A DNA stretch of 64,000 nt from Actinoplanes missouriensis 431 (GCF_000284295.1 NC_017093.1:8432001-8496000), one strand, 5' to 3'; counted from the first letter of the stretch, positions 17,919 to 26,455 are shown. Notes: generated from the sequence alone by a model not told the origin. Translations and numbers: made by a program.

Positions 17919-19925
17919 GTGATTCGACGACTTCTGGTGGCCGACCGTGGAGAGGTCGCCCGCCGGGTGTTCGCCACCTGCCGGCTGGTCGGCATCGAGA
18001 CGGTCGCCGTCTACTCCGACATCGACTCGGCGGCACCCCACGTCGACGAGGCCGACTACGCGGTCCACCTGCCGGGCAACACCCCGGGGAGCACCTACCT
18101 GCGTACCGAAGCCCTGATCGCGGCCGCGCAGCGGTCCGGCGCGAACGCCGTGCACCCGGGCGTCGGCATGCTCGCCGAGGACCCGGACTTCGCGATGGCC
18201 GTGGTCGACGCCGGCATGATCTGGGTGGGGCCGACCCCCGCGACGTTGCGCGCGCTGAGCGTGAAGCCCGAGATGAAGCAGCTGGTGGCCGAGGCGCGGG
18301 TGCCGGTGCTGCCGACGTTCACCGACCCGGGCTCGGTGACCGGCTTCCCGGTGCTGATCAAGCCGGCGACCGGCACCGGCGGCGCCGGCATGCGTGTCGT
18401 CCGGGACGCCGCCGCCCTGGCCGAGGCCGTCGCGTCGACCCGCCGCGAGGTGGGCGGCGACGTCTTCTGCGAGCCCTACGTCAGCAACGTCCGCCACATC
18501 GAGGTGCCGATCCTCGCCGACGCGCAGGGTTCGGTCGTCCCGTTCGGCGAGCGCGAGTGCTCGGTGCAGCGCCGCTACCAGAAGATCATCGAGGAGACCC
18601 CGTCGCCGGCCGTCGACGCCGCGCTGCGCGAGGACCTGTGCCGGGCCGCGATCGTCGTGGTCCGGGCCCTCGGATACGTCGGCGCCGGCGCCGTCGAGTT
18701 CCTGCTCGACGCGGAGGGCAAGTTCTGGTTCCTCGAGCTCACGCCGACCCTGCAGGCCGATCACGCGGTCACCGAGTGCGTCTCCGGATACGACCTGGTG
18801 CGCCTGCAGTTGCTGGTGGCCGAGGGCGGCAGCCTGCCGATGCCGGGCCCGCCGCCGATCCGCGGGCACGCCATCGAGGTGCGGATCTGCGCGGAGGACC
18901 CCGCGTACGCCTGGCTGCCCGCCGCCGGAACCCTGCACCGGTTCGCCGTCCCCGACGTGGCCGGCTCGTTCCGCCCGCTGGCCCAGCCCGGCCTGCGCCT
19001 GGACGCGGGCGCCGCCGACGGCTCGGTGATCGGCATGCACCACGACCCGATGCTCGCGAAGCTGATCGCCTGGGCGCCGAGCCGCCAGGAGGCCGCCCGG
19101 ATGCTGGCGTCCGCGCTGGCCCGCGCCCAGATCCACGGCGTCGTCGCCAACCGGGACCTGCTGGTCCGCACGCTGCGCCACCACTCGTTCCGCAGCGGCA
19201 GCACCGACACCGGTTTCCTGGACCGCCACCCCGAGGTCTTCGCGCCGCTGCTCTCCTCGGTCGACGCGGTCCGTCTCTCCTGCCTGGCCGCCGCGCTCGC
19301 CGGCGCCGCCGCCCGCCGCGCCGCGGCCCCGGTGCTGAGCTCGCTCCCGTCCGGCTGGCGCAACGTGCCGTCGGGTTCGCAGACCGCGGTCTACGACGGC
19401 CCGACCGGCCCGGTCGAGGTCGGCTACCGGATGAACCGCCACGGCGACCTGGCCGGCTGGTGGGTCCGCGCGGTAGACCCGGAGGAGCTCGACCTGGCCG
19501 GTCTCGGTCAGGCCCCGGTCTCCGACGAACACCCCCCGATCATCGTGGTCCAGGCCGACGGCGACCGCGTGGTGCTCAACGTGCAGGGCATCCGGCTGGC
19601 CGTCCTGGTCCACCGCGTCGGCGACGTGTCATATGTGGACAGCCCCGAAGGCTCGGTCACCCTCCGCGAGATCTCCCGCTTCCCCCTGCCCGCTCCGGAG
19701 ACCACCGAAAGCTCCCTGATCGCCCCCCTCCCCGGCGCGGTCCGGCGCGTCCTCGTCGTGCCCGGCCAGCGAGTCCGGGCCGGTGAGCTGCTGCTGACGC
19801 TGGAGGCGATGAAGCTCGAGCACCCGGTCCACGCCCCGTCCGCCGGCGTGGTCGCCTCGTTACCGGTGCATCCCGGCACCGAGGTGGACATAGGAGAGCT
19901 CTTGGCGGTCCTCGACCCCGAATAG
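17919..19925 (+). CDS. Biotin carboxylase plus BCCP domain protein with altered active site
   Basis: 668 aa with the AccA layout: ATP-grasp biotin carboxylase (about 1-440), a spacer region, and a C-terminal biotinyl domain with LLTLEAMKLEHP (biotin Lys632). Many blocks are canonical, for example LLVADRGEVARRVF, RHIEVPILADAQG and GERECSVQRRYQK. The catalytic strand that reads EMNTRLQVEHPVTE in active enzymes is FLELTPTLQADHAVTE (271-286). Aligned to E. coli AccC, Asn290 becomes Thr275, Arg292 becomes Thr277 and Glu296 becomes Asp281. The glycine loop TGTGGAGM also lacks its basic residue. The start chosen is GTG at 17919 (AAAGG at 17907-17911). A TTG at 17904 is also in frame. Attachment of biotin is plausible, but carboxylation is doubtful. 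Confidence 0.85.
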   Translation: MIRRLLVADRGEVARRVFATCRLVGIETVAVYSDIDSAAPHVDEADYAVHLPGNTPGSTYLRTEALIAAAQRSGANAVHPGVGMLAEDPDFAMAVVDAGMIWVGPTPATLRALSVKPEMKQLVAEARVPVLPTFTDPGSVTGFPVLIKPATGTGGAGMRVVRDAAALAEAVASTRREVGGDVFCEPYVSNVRHIEVPILADAQGSVVPFGERECSVQRRYQKIIEETPSPAVDAALREDLCRAAIVVVRALGYVGAGAVEFLLDAEGKFWFLELTPTLQADHAVTECVSGYDLVRLQLLVAEGGSLPMPGPPPIRGHAIEVRICAEDPAYAWLPAAGTLHRFAVPDVAGSFRPLAQPGLRLDAGAADGSVIGMHHDPMLAKLIAWAPSRQEAARMLASALARAQIHGVVANRDLLVRTLRHHSFRSGSTDTGFLDRHPEVFAPLLSSVDAVRLSCLAAALAGAAARRAAAPVLSSLPSGWRNVPSGSQTAVYDGPTGPVEVGYRMNRHGDLAGWWVRAVDPEELDLAGLGQAPVSDEHPPIIVVQADGDRVVLNVQGIRLAVLVHRVGDVSYVDSPEGSVTLREISRFPLPAPETTESSLIAPLPGAVRRVLVVPGQRVRAGELLLTLEAMKLEHPVHAPSAGVVASLPVHPGTEVDIGELLAVLDPE

Positions 19926-20309
19926 ATCGGGTACGGGCGACACCGTCCCCCGAAGCACCGATCCGTCCCCGAGAGTCCGCGCGACGAGGTGCCACTCAAG
20001 GCCGTCCGGCGACTTTCGCGATCGGTGCATGGTCGCCCCGAACCGTAAGCCGCCTCGTTTAGTCCTGCCGAGTCATCCTCATTGAGAGATCGATTTGACG
20101 GCTCATCACCCTTTCGGTGACCCCGGCGAGTGAATTCCCACGCCGGGCAGCCAGAGCCTGTTACGTCAGGTGACGCCCCTCAGCGATCCCGGTTTTCCAT
20201 CGTCGCGCAAACTACACACCGTTTGACGGGTTCGGAGCCAGCGCAAATATGCAAGCTTCGATGGAATCTGCAAGTTGCCTGCACATCGATATCACTCCGC
20301 CGAGCATGA

Positions 20310-20321
20310 ATGCACGTGCAT
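20310..20321. promoter_or_regulatory. Palindrome copy 1, operator candidate
   Basis: Perfect 12-bp palindrome ATGCACGTGCAT, identical to the copy at 20426-20437. Centres are 116 bp apart, close to 11 helical turns, a geometry compatible with looping by a dimeric repressor. Confidence 0.5.
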
Positions 20322-20371
20322 CCGCCCTTGCGGCGTTGAGGGACGCTTCCTAAGTGACTATAAGTGACCTC

Positions 20372-20398
20372 TTGGGCATCGCAAGATGTGAGTATGCT
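20372..20398 (+). promoter_or_regulatory. Candidate promoter between the two palindromes
   Basis: TTGGGC (20372-20377), a 15-bp spacer and TATGCT (20393-20398). The spacer is slightly short. Two TAAGTGAC direct repeats lie just upstream and palindrome copy 2 just downstream. A transcript would run through the 20504 hairpin towards the small membrane protein. Confidence 0.35.
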
Positions 20399-20425
20399 GC
20401 GTTCAGGGCGGGCTAGCGCGTGCAG

Positions 20426-20437
20426 ATGCACGTGCAT
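20426..20437. promoter_or_regulatory. Palindrome copy 2, operator candidate
   Basis: Second perfect copy of ATGCACGTGCAT. It lies 28 nt downstream of the candidate -10 hexamer at 20393, where bound protein would block transcription. Confidence 0.5.
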
Positions 20438-20503
20438 AAGCCTAGTGGTCAACTAGGTGGAACAGCTCGCTCCATCTATCGAATCAACCGCGGGAAAGAA
20501 GTC

Positions 20504-20535
20504 GCGGCGGCCTCTCCTGCATGAGAGGCCGCCGC
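20504..20535 (+). terminator. 13-bp hairpin upstream of the small membrane protein
   Basis: A perfect stem of 20504-20516 with 20523-20535, loop CTGCAT. No U-tract follows. It ends about 20 nt before the Shine-Dalgarno of the 20572 gene, so it could act as an attenuator or a processing or stability element as well as a terminator. Confidence 0.6.
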
Positions 20536-20571
20536 AGGAAACCCCAACTCCGCCAGGAGAAAGGATTCGCC

Positions 20572-20808
20572 TTGAGCCTACGGCAGCGGAAACGAACTGC
20601 TAAGAGTCAATCGTCAAGTGCCGCTTCGAAACTTGACAAACAGAAGCATGAGTGTTCAGCGGATGATTCGGGGAGCGCCCAGCCGGATCAGGGAAGCCGG
20701 AATCCGCACAGCGTTGCCTTCGAATATCTGAAGCACGTAACGGCCGCTTTGGCCGGCGCCACCGCGCTCATCGGCGCGATCGGTGGCCTGCTCGGTCTGT
20801 TCCGCTGA
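20572..20808 (+). CDS. Small hypothetical protein with a C-terminal hydrophobic helix
   Basis: 78 aa from a TTG at 20572-20574, chosen because AGGAGAAAGG (20555-20564) lies 7 nt upstream. An in-frame ATG at 20521 sits inside the hairpin and lacks a Shine-Dalgarno. The N-terminal 50 residues are polar and rich in Ser, Lys, Arg and Gln. The last 25 residues (HVTAALAGATALIGAIGGLL) form one hydrophobic, Gly/Ala-rich helix ending LFR, like a tail-anchored or holin-like micro-protein. No family recognised. It is followed by a hairpin terminator and is convergent with the kinase gene. Confidence 0.5.
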   Translation: MSLRQRKRTAKSQSSSAASKLDKQKHECSADDSGSAQPDQGSRNPHSVAFEYLKHVTAALAGATALIGAIGGLLGLFR

Positions 20809-20813
20809 TCGAC

Positions 20814-20847
20814 CGCCTGCCGGGCTGCGCCAGCGGTCCGGCAGGCG
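20814..20847. terminator. Hairpin between the small membrane protein and the kinase gene
   Basis: A 10-bp stem, CGCCTGCCGG (20814-20823) with CCGGCAGGCG (20838-20847), starting 6 nt after the stop codon and shared by two convergent genes. Confidence 0.75.
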
Positions 20848-20888
20848 ACCAGGGTGACACCACTCCACATCGACCCAGCGCGGCGGCC

Positions 20889-21875
20889 TCAGCTGAACCA
20901 GCGGCTGAAGAAGCCCTTCCGGCTGTTCTGGTGCACGGTCGGCGTGTCGTCTTCGCGCGTCGGCGTGCTCGGCACGATCGGCCGCGGGCGCGGCGGCACG
21001 AAGTTCTGCGTGGAGCGGTAGACCACCGGCGGCGGCTGGGGCGTGTTCGGGTCGAGCTGCAGATTGTTCAGCAGGTCACGCAACTGCTCGGCGCTGGGTC
21101 GCGCCTCCGGCTCGTTCGCCATGCCGTACCGCAGCACCTCGGTCAACGCCCGGGGAACGCCGGGGATCTCCGGGACCGGCTGCGCGAACAGGTCCATCAG
21201 CGTGATCAGGCTGGGGCTGCGGTCGCTCTGCCAGCGCGGCGGCCGGCCGTTCATCACCGCGTACAGCGTCGCGCAGAGCGCGTAGACGTCGGCCGCCCCG
21301 GACGGGTTCTCGTGCCGGAACATCTCGGGCGGCGCGTACGCCGGCGTGAGCACCTCGAGGGTGACCGAGGAGTCCCGCATCTCGCCGAGGACGGCCAGGC
21401 CGAAGTCGGCGAGAACGGCCGGGTTGAAGTGCGAGTAGAGGATGTTCGCCGGTTTCACGTCGCGGTGCAGGACGCCGTTGGCGTGCGAGTGCACCAGCGC
21501 GTCGGCGATCTTGATGCCGACGTCGCGGGCCTCGGCGGGGGTGAGCGGGGAGACGCGCATGCGGTCGAGGTACGACCCGTCGCAGAGCTCCATGATCAGG
21601 TACGGGTGCTGGTCGACCGTCACGCCGACGTCGAACAGGTCGACGACGTGCGGGTGGGAGGACATGCGGCCGGCCGCCCGCGCCTCGCGCAGGAATCGGG
21701 CCTGGTCACGTGCGTTGTCGAGGGTCCGGTTCTCCATCTTGATGGCGACCTCACGACCCACCGAGTCCTGAGTCGCTCGGTACACGGTCGCATAACCCCC
21801 GCGCGCCATGACAGACAAACCGGACATTCCCGGCACGTATGGTACGGGCAGGGCACCAGGCGGAGTCTCCGTCAC
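20889..21875 (-). CDS. Soluble serine/threonine protein kinase
   Basis: 328 aa from a GTG at 21873-21875. Hanks-type kinase: glycine loop ARGGYATVYRA, Lys46 (VAIKM), alpha-C Glu64, HRDVKPANI with Asp139, DFGLAV at 157-162 and an APPEM variant of the APE motif. The C-terminus is a Pro/Arg-rich tail of about 60 residues. There is no transmembrane helix and no PASTA repeat, so the protein is cytoplasmic. The reading frame continues upstream inside the cyclase gene, but translation probably begins in the 31-bp gap after the cyclase stop. It is the last gene of the MBL-cyclase-kinase cluster, so it may respond to the cyclase/ATPase sensor. Targets are unknown. Confidence 0.88.
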   Translation of the reverse strand: MTETPPGALPVPYVPGMSGLSVMARGGYATVYRATQDSVGREVAIKMENRTLDNARDQARFLREARAAGRMSSHPHVVDLFDVGVTVDQHPYLIMELCDGSYLDRMRVSPLTPAEARDVGIKIADALVHSHANGVLHRDVKPANILYSHFNPAVLADFGLAVLGEMRDSSVTLEVLTPAYAPPEMFRHENPSGAADVYALCATLYAVMNGRPPRWQSDRSPSLITLMDLFAQPVPEIPGVPRALTEVLRYGMANEPEARPSAEQLRDLLNNLQLDPNTPQPPPVVYRSTQNFVPPRPRPIVPSTPTREDDTPTVHQNSRKGFFSRWFS

Positions 21876-21906
21876 AGAAAAGAAAATACGCCAGGCCGCT
21901 GGAAGA

Positions 21907-24900
21907 TCATCCCGGCACATCAGACGCGTAGGCGACAGTTTCCGGTTCGACCCCCGCGAGGGCCAGCGTGTCACGCAGTTCCTCGGCCGCGGAACGCTCG
22001 CTGACCTGCTCCGTCGAGTACGCCAGCCGCACCGCCTCGTCCGCCGACGCCCGTGCCTCGTCGAAGCGCTCGGCCGCCGCCAGCACCCGGGCGCGCACCA
22101 TCGCGGCGAGCACGCCGCTGCGCACGTCCTCGGCCGGCACCTCACGGGCCCGCTCGATCCAGGTCATCGCGGACTCCACCCGGCCCTCGGCGAGCAGGGC
22201 CGACGCGTACGCGGCGAGCGCGTGCCGCCGGGAGAAGAGCAGCGACGGCGTCGACGTGTCACTTGCGATCGGCGCCAGCAGTCCGATAGCGGTACGCGCG
22301 TCCCCCGCCCGGGTACGCGCCTCGGCCAGCAGCACCCGCGGACCCACCTGAGCCGGGGCGAGCGGGTTGTGCGGCTCCACGGCCACCATCACCCGCTGCG
22401 CGTCGGCCTCCGCGGTCGCCAGGTCGCCGCGCTGCAACGCGACGAACCCGTGCAGGGTGCCGGCCATCCCGAGCAGCAGCGGGTGCCCGGTGCGGTCGGC
22501 GTAGACAAGCGCGTCGCTCAGCAGGTCCTGCGCGTGATCGAACTCACCGAGCCCGCGCGCGATGGCGCCCCGGACCACCATGGCGAGCCCCCGGCCCCAG
22601 TCGTCGGAGACCTCGTTGAACTCCCGGTACGCCCGCCTGGCCTGCCCGTCGGCCGCGCCGAGGTCACCGAGCTCGGCCGCCGCGTACGCCTCGACGACGC
22701 GCAGCGTGCCGACCGCCCAGCCCTCACCGACCCGGTCGCCGAACGGCAGGAAGATCCGGGCGAGCCGGCGCGCCTCCTGCAACCGACCGGCCAGCAGCCG
22801 GGCGAACGCCGTGGTGCCCCGCAGCCAGGCCCGGCCCACCTGGTCGCCGAGCTCGGCGAAGAGCCGTGCGGCCCGGCCGAGCACCGCGTCGGTCCCGGCG
22901 AAGTCGCCGCGGGTGGTGGTCACCCAGGCGAGGTTCTGCAGCGCCCAGGCCTGCCCGTGCCGGTCCCCGGCCGCGAGCGTGACCTGGTACGCCGCGGCGA
23001 ACCGGCTGCTCGCCTGGCTCAGCTTGCCGGCCAGGAAGTCGGCCATGCCGAGGCGGCGCATCGCGTTCGCCCGCTCGGGCAGCAGCTGCGCCTCGGTCGC
23101 CACCTCGAGCGCCTCCTGCCAGGCCGCCACGGCCTGACCGGTGTCGCCGAGCGCCTCGTGCGCCCGGCCGACCAGGATCATCGCCTCGGCCCGGCAGAGC
23201 GGGTCGTCGGCCGACGCCTTCGTGATCTTCTCGCCGGCGGCGAGGGCATCGTCGGCGCGGCCCAGGCGCAGCAGCGCGCGGGCGTGCACCAGCTGGTCCG
23301 GGAGGGGAAGACTGTTGTTGCTGGTGAGGGCGGTGGCGCGTTCCGCGTACTCGATGGCGGCGGCGGGTTCGATGTTGGCAAGCGCCCGGCGGGCCATCCG
23401 GCCCAGCGCGGCGACGCCGAGCGGCGCGACCTCGCGGGCCGTCGCGTCCGGCCGCAGCCGCACCTGGTTGGCCAGCTCGACCGCGCACTCGGCGTGGGTG
23501 GCGATGAACGCGTCCCGCTCGTTGCCGGTCAGGTTGAGCCGGACCGCGCCGTCGTGGCCGGGCCGCCGCACGGTCTCCGGCGCCGCCCAGGTCGCCAGGT
23601 AGGCGTGCCGCTCCGCGAGGTCCGCCTTGCCGATACCGGCGTAGGCCGCCTCCCGCATCAGCGGGGTGGTGAACTGGTAACCGCCGCGCGACCGATGCAG
23701 CATGCGGCGTTGCAGCAACTCGTCGATGGTCCGCTCGAGTTCGACCGAGGAGACCGCCCCGGGCCGCGACTCTGCCGCCCGGCGTTCCTGCAGCGCCTCC
23801 AGCACGCCGCTGGGCACGGTGGCGCCCGCCACCGACGCGTCCCGCAGCACCGCCCGCGGCTCGGGAGAGAGCGCGTCGATGCGGGCCGCCAGCACGGCCG
23901 CCAGGTCCCGGGAGAGCAGCTGACTGTCGAGCGAACCGGCGGTGAGCTGCCAGCGGCCCGCCGCGTTGGCGCCGACCGCCGGGGTGAGCGCGCCCCTCTC
24001 CATCAGCAGGGTGACCATCTCGGCCAGGTAGAACGGGTTGCCCTGCGCGGTGGCGAGCAGCCGGTCGCTGTCCGCCTGCGGCAGCTTGCCGCCACTCAGG
24101 TACGACGTGAGCAGCCGGGACGCGTCCGCGCCGCGCAGCGGTGGCAGGGTGTGCACCTCGGCGTCGGCGAGCCGGGTCATCACGCCGGCCGTGCGGACCA
24201 GCTCGGGCCGGCCCAGCAGCAGCACCACGACCGGCCCGTCCAGCTGGGAGAGTGTCCCGCCGAGCGCGTCGATCGTGGTGGCGGTGGCGTCGTGCAGGTC
24301 GTCGACGATCAGCACGAGCGGCGCGTCGGCGGCGAGCGCGTTCAGCAGACCGGCGACCGCGTTCGAGATGGCCTCGGCGTCGACGCGTTTCGCGCTCGGC
24401 GGCCAGTCGGCGGGCGCGATCGGGCCGCCCGGGTTCGCCTTCGACTCGCCGTACCCGAGCAGGACCAGCAGGCGATCGGTGTCGAACTGCGCACCGAATC
24501 GGCCGGCCAGCTTGCGCAGGCGCTCCTCGACGACCGTGCGGCCGACCGTGGCGGTGACGTCCTTGGGCAGGCCGGCGGCCTTGCGGACCAGGTCGGCCAG
24601 CGGCGCGAAGCGGCGGCGCTCGCCGAAGGCCCGGCAACGCACCCGCAGCACCCGGGCGCCGTGCCCGGAATACGCCCCGGAGCCCACCTCGTAACCCGCG
24701 GCGAGCCGTTTCACCTCCCCGGCGAACCGGGACTTGCCGATCCCGGCCTCCGCGGTCATCACCATGATCCGCGGGGTGCCGGAGTCGATCGCCTCGGCGA
24801 GCCGGCCGGAGACCCGGCCCAGCTCGGTCTCCCGGCCCACGAACGGCGCCTCGTCGCCGAGGCCGGACCGGGTGCCGGGCGCGTCGTGCAGACCCAGCAA

Positions 24901-25545
24901 CTCGTACGTCGGGACCGGCTCCCGCTTGCCCTTGAGCCGCAGCGGGCGCAACTGCCGCCAGGACGCCACGTGCCGGGTGCCGCCGCTGGTCCGCTCGCCG
25001 GCGTAGACCGCGCCGACCGCCGCGGCGTCGGCCAGCCGGGCCGCGGTGTTCACCGTGTCGCCGATGACCGTGTATTCGATGCCGGCCTGCATGCCGGCGA
25101 CCACCTCGCCGGTGTTGAGCCCGACGCGCAGGCCGAGCGGCGCGCCGCCGCCACGCTCGTCGTCGAGCACCCGGCGGACCGCTCGCTGCATGCTCAGCGC
25201 GGCCCGGACCGCCCGCTCGCCGTCGTCCTCGTGGGCCACCGGCGCGCCGAAGACCGCCATGATCCCGTCACCGGTCAACTTGTCCACGTGCCCGCCGAAC
25301 GTCTTCACCGCGCCGGCCAGCGCGGCCAGCACCCGGTCGGTGACCGCGCCGACCCGCTCCGGGTCCAGGTCCTCCGACCAGGAGGTGAAGTCGGAGAGGT
25401 CGCCGAAGAGCACCGTCACGATGCGGCGCTCGGCGGCCGGCAGCGAGGCCGCGTCGAAGGACGCCGCGCCGGGCAGGGCGGCGCCGCAGTGGTGGCAGAA
25501 ACGAGCGCCGGAGACGGCGACGGTTCCGCAGACGGGGCAGGTCAC
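21907..25545 (-). CDS. Class III adenylyl cyclase fused to a STAND-type ATPase and TPR-like repeats
   Basis: 1212 aa from GTG 25543-25545, which overlaps the MBL stop (GTGA). An N-terminal zinc ribbon uses Cys3, Cys6, Cys17 and Cys20. The cyclase domain has metal aspartates Asp49 and Asp93, the adenine-selecting pair Lys89/Asp163, and transition-state Asn166 and Arg170, a complete set that predicts ATP as substrate. A P-loop AEAGIGKS (Lys271) starts an AAA/STAND ATPase domain (Walker B LVLIVDDLHDA). The final 500 or so residues are alpha-helical TPR-like repeats. The architecture resembles the mycobacterial Rv0891c/Rv1358/Rv2488c-type cyclase-ATPases but lacks an obvious LuxR HTH. It probably makes cAMP in response to a ligand sensed by the repeats. 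Confidence 0.92.
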   Translation of the reverse strand: MTCPVCGTVAVSGARFCHHCGAALPGAASFDAASLPAAERRIVTVLFGDLSDFTSWSEDLDPERVGAVTDRVLAALAGAVKTFGGHVDKLTGDGIMAVFGAPVAHEDDGERAVRAALSMQRAVRRVLDDERGGGAPLGLRVGLNTGEVVAGMQAGIEYTVIGDTVNTAARLADAAAVGAVYAGERTSGGTRHVASWRQLRPLRLKGKREPVPTYELLGLHDAPGTRSGLGDEAPFVGRETELGRVSGRLAEAIDSGTPRIMVMTAEAGIGKSRFAGEVKRLAAGYEVGSGAYSGHGARVLRVRCRAFGERRRFAPLADLVRKAAGLPKDVTATVGRTVVEERLRKLAGRFGAQFDTDRLLVLLGYGESKANPGGPIAPADWPPSAKRVDAEAISNAVAGLLNALAADAPLVLIVDDLHDATATTIDALGGTLSQLDGPVVVLLLGRPELVRTAGVMTRLADAEVHTLPPLRGADASRLLTSYLSGGKLPQADSDRLLATAQGNPFYLAEMVTLLMERGALTPAVGANAAGRWQLTAGSLDSQLLSRDLAAVLAARIDALSPEPRAVLRDASVAGATVPSGVLEALQERRAAESRPGAVSSVELERTIDELLQRRMLHRSRGGYQFTTPLMREAAYAGIGKADLAERHAYLATWAAPETVRRPGHDGAVRLNLTGNERDAFIATHAECAVELANQVRLRPDATAREVAPLGVAALGRMARRALANIEPAAAIEYAERATALTSNNSLPLPDQLVHARALLRLGRADDALAAGEKITKASADDPLCRAEAMILVGRAHEALGDTGQAVAAWQEALEVATEAQLLPERANAMRRLGMADFLAGKLSQASSRFAAAYQVTLAAGDRHGQAWALQNLAWVTTTRGDFAGTDAVLGRAARLFAELGDQVGRAWLRGTTAFARLLAGRLQEARRLARIFLPFGDRVGEGWAVGTLRVVEAYAAAELGDLGAADGQARRAYREFNEVSDDWGRGLAMVVRGAIARGLGEFDHAQDLLSDALVYADRTGHPLLLGMAGTLHGFVALQRGDLATAEADAQRVMVAVEPHNPLAPAQVGPRVLLAEARTRAGDARTAIGLLAPIASDTSTPSLLFSRRHALAAYASALLAEGRVESAMTWIERAREVPAEDVRSGVLAAMVRARVLAAAERFDEARASADEAVRLAYSTEQVSERSAAEELRDTLALAGVEPETVAYASDVPG

Positions 25546-26360
25546 GGCCGATCCAACCGGTTCGACCCGGTGCCGGATTCCCGGCGCAGGTGATCGATTT
25601 GCGCGGCCGCCGACCACTCGGCGGCGAACCGCACCGCCGGATCGATGTCCGGGTACACCACGTCGACCACCGCTGCCGGGGTCTGAGCCCCGGCCGCCAT
25701 GGCGGCCGCCACCTGCGCCAGTCGCTCCCGGCGGTGGTCCAGGTAGAAGGAGGCACGCTCGGCGGTGTCGCTGCGGGCCGGTCCGTGACCGGGCAGCATC
25801 AGCACATCCGGGTACGCCCTGAGCAGCTCCAGACTCGACAGATAGGAGCTCAGGTCGCCGTCCGGCCGGGCCACCACGGTGGTCCCCCGCCCCAGGATCG
25901 TGTCACCTGTGAAGATCACGCGCTGGTCCTCGCACTCGACGAGAAAGCACACCGAATCGCGGGTGTGCCCCGGAGTGTCCAGAACCTGTATTTCCAACCC
26001 GTTCCCACCGAGATGCTCGCGTGGGTCCAAAGGCTCACCGTGCCGGCAGTACGCCGGGTCGGCGGCCAGCACGGCGGTGCCGCCGAGCAGCTCGGAGAGC
26101 CGGTCGGCACCCTCGACGTGGTCGTGATGACCGTGGGTGACGAGAATGAACTGGAATGGACCGTGCTCGGCGATCCGCCGCAGGTGCCCCTCGTCCAGGG
26201 GGCCCGGGTCGATCACGGTGGCGTAATCAGAGCCGGGAGCACGGAGAATCCAGGTGTTGGTGCCGTCCAGTGTCATCGGCCCCGGGTTGGGCGCCCGCAG
26301 CAGCGTCACCCAACCCGGTAACCGGTCGACCTCCGCCGACGCGGGCTCAGCACCCCCCAT
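25542..26360 (-). CDS. Metallo-beta-lactamase-fold hydrolase (LACTB2/Rv3677c-like)
   Basis: 272 aa from the ATG at 26358-26360. The metal motif THGHHDHVEG is complete, followed by LDTPGHTRDS, FTGDTILG and LPGHGPA. The N-terminal NPGPMTLDGTNTWIL block is typical of the LACTB2-like subgroup, whose actinobacterial members sit beside RidA and crp as here. The substrate is unknown. I prefer 26360 over the upstream GTG at 26420 because TACGAT lies 7 nt before it, fitting a leaderless transcript, and because the extra 20 residues are not family-like. Its stop overlaps the cyclase start. Confidence 0.88.
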   Translation of the reverse strand: MGGAEPASAEVDRLPGWVTLLRAPNPGPMTLDGTNTWILRAPGSDYATVIDPGPLDEGHLRRIAEHGPFQFILVTHGHHDHVEGADRLSELLGGTAVLAADPAYCRHGEPLDPREHLGGNGLEIQVLDTPGHTRDSVCFLVECEDQRVIFTGDTILGRGTTVVARPDGDLSSYLSSLELLRAYPDVLMLPGHGPARSDTAERASFYLDHRRERLAQVAAAMAAGAQTPAAVVDVVYPDIDPAVRFAAEWSAAAQIDHLRRESGTGSNRLDRP

Positions 26361-26367
26361 GACCCGA

Positions 26368-26373
26368 ATCGTA
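26368..26373 (-). promoter_or_regulatory. -10 hexamer for leaderless MBL-cyclase-kinase operon
   Basis: TACGAT on the minus strand, 7 nt upstream of the ATG, with no Shine-Dalgarno between. Confidence 0.5.
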
Positions 26374-26455
26374 CGTCGGAGGTGGGGCGGTAGCCGAGAC
26401 ACGATGTCCGTTCCGGTCACCTTGGGTGACCAAAAGGGGCGGAATCACCCGAAGA

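Larger units (their letters stand above)
19926..20571. other. 646-bp gene-free region, less GC-rich than its surroundings, with dense repeats
   Basis: I see no convincing gene. Visible elements are a 7-bp inverted repeat at 20122-20147 (CCCGGCG/CGCCGGG), two identical 12-bp palindromes at 20310 and 20426, a direct repeat of TAAGTGAC at about 20351 and 20361, an inverted repeat CCTAGT/ACTAGG at 20441-20457, and a 13-bp hairpin at 20504-20535. A possible promoter (TTGGGC at 20372, TATGCT at 20393) lies between the palindromes. The reduced GC suggests an acquired or regulatory segment. Confidence 0.6.

Noticed and set aside
17439..19613. 724-codon minus-strand frame opposite the biotin carboxylase
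   Set aside because: Shadow frame without motifs. Sense strand has clear ATP-grasp and BCCP signatures.
20180..20452. 90-codon minus-strand frame in the 20-kb island
   Set aside because: No Shine-Dalgarno, odd Cys/His-rich composition, and it runs across both palindromes. Judged non-coding.
21808..25593. 1261-codon plus-strand frame opposite the cyclase
   Set aside because: Antisense shadow typical of high-GC genes. The minus strand has complete cyclase and ATPase motifs.
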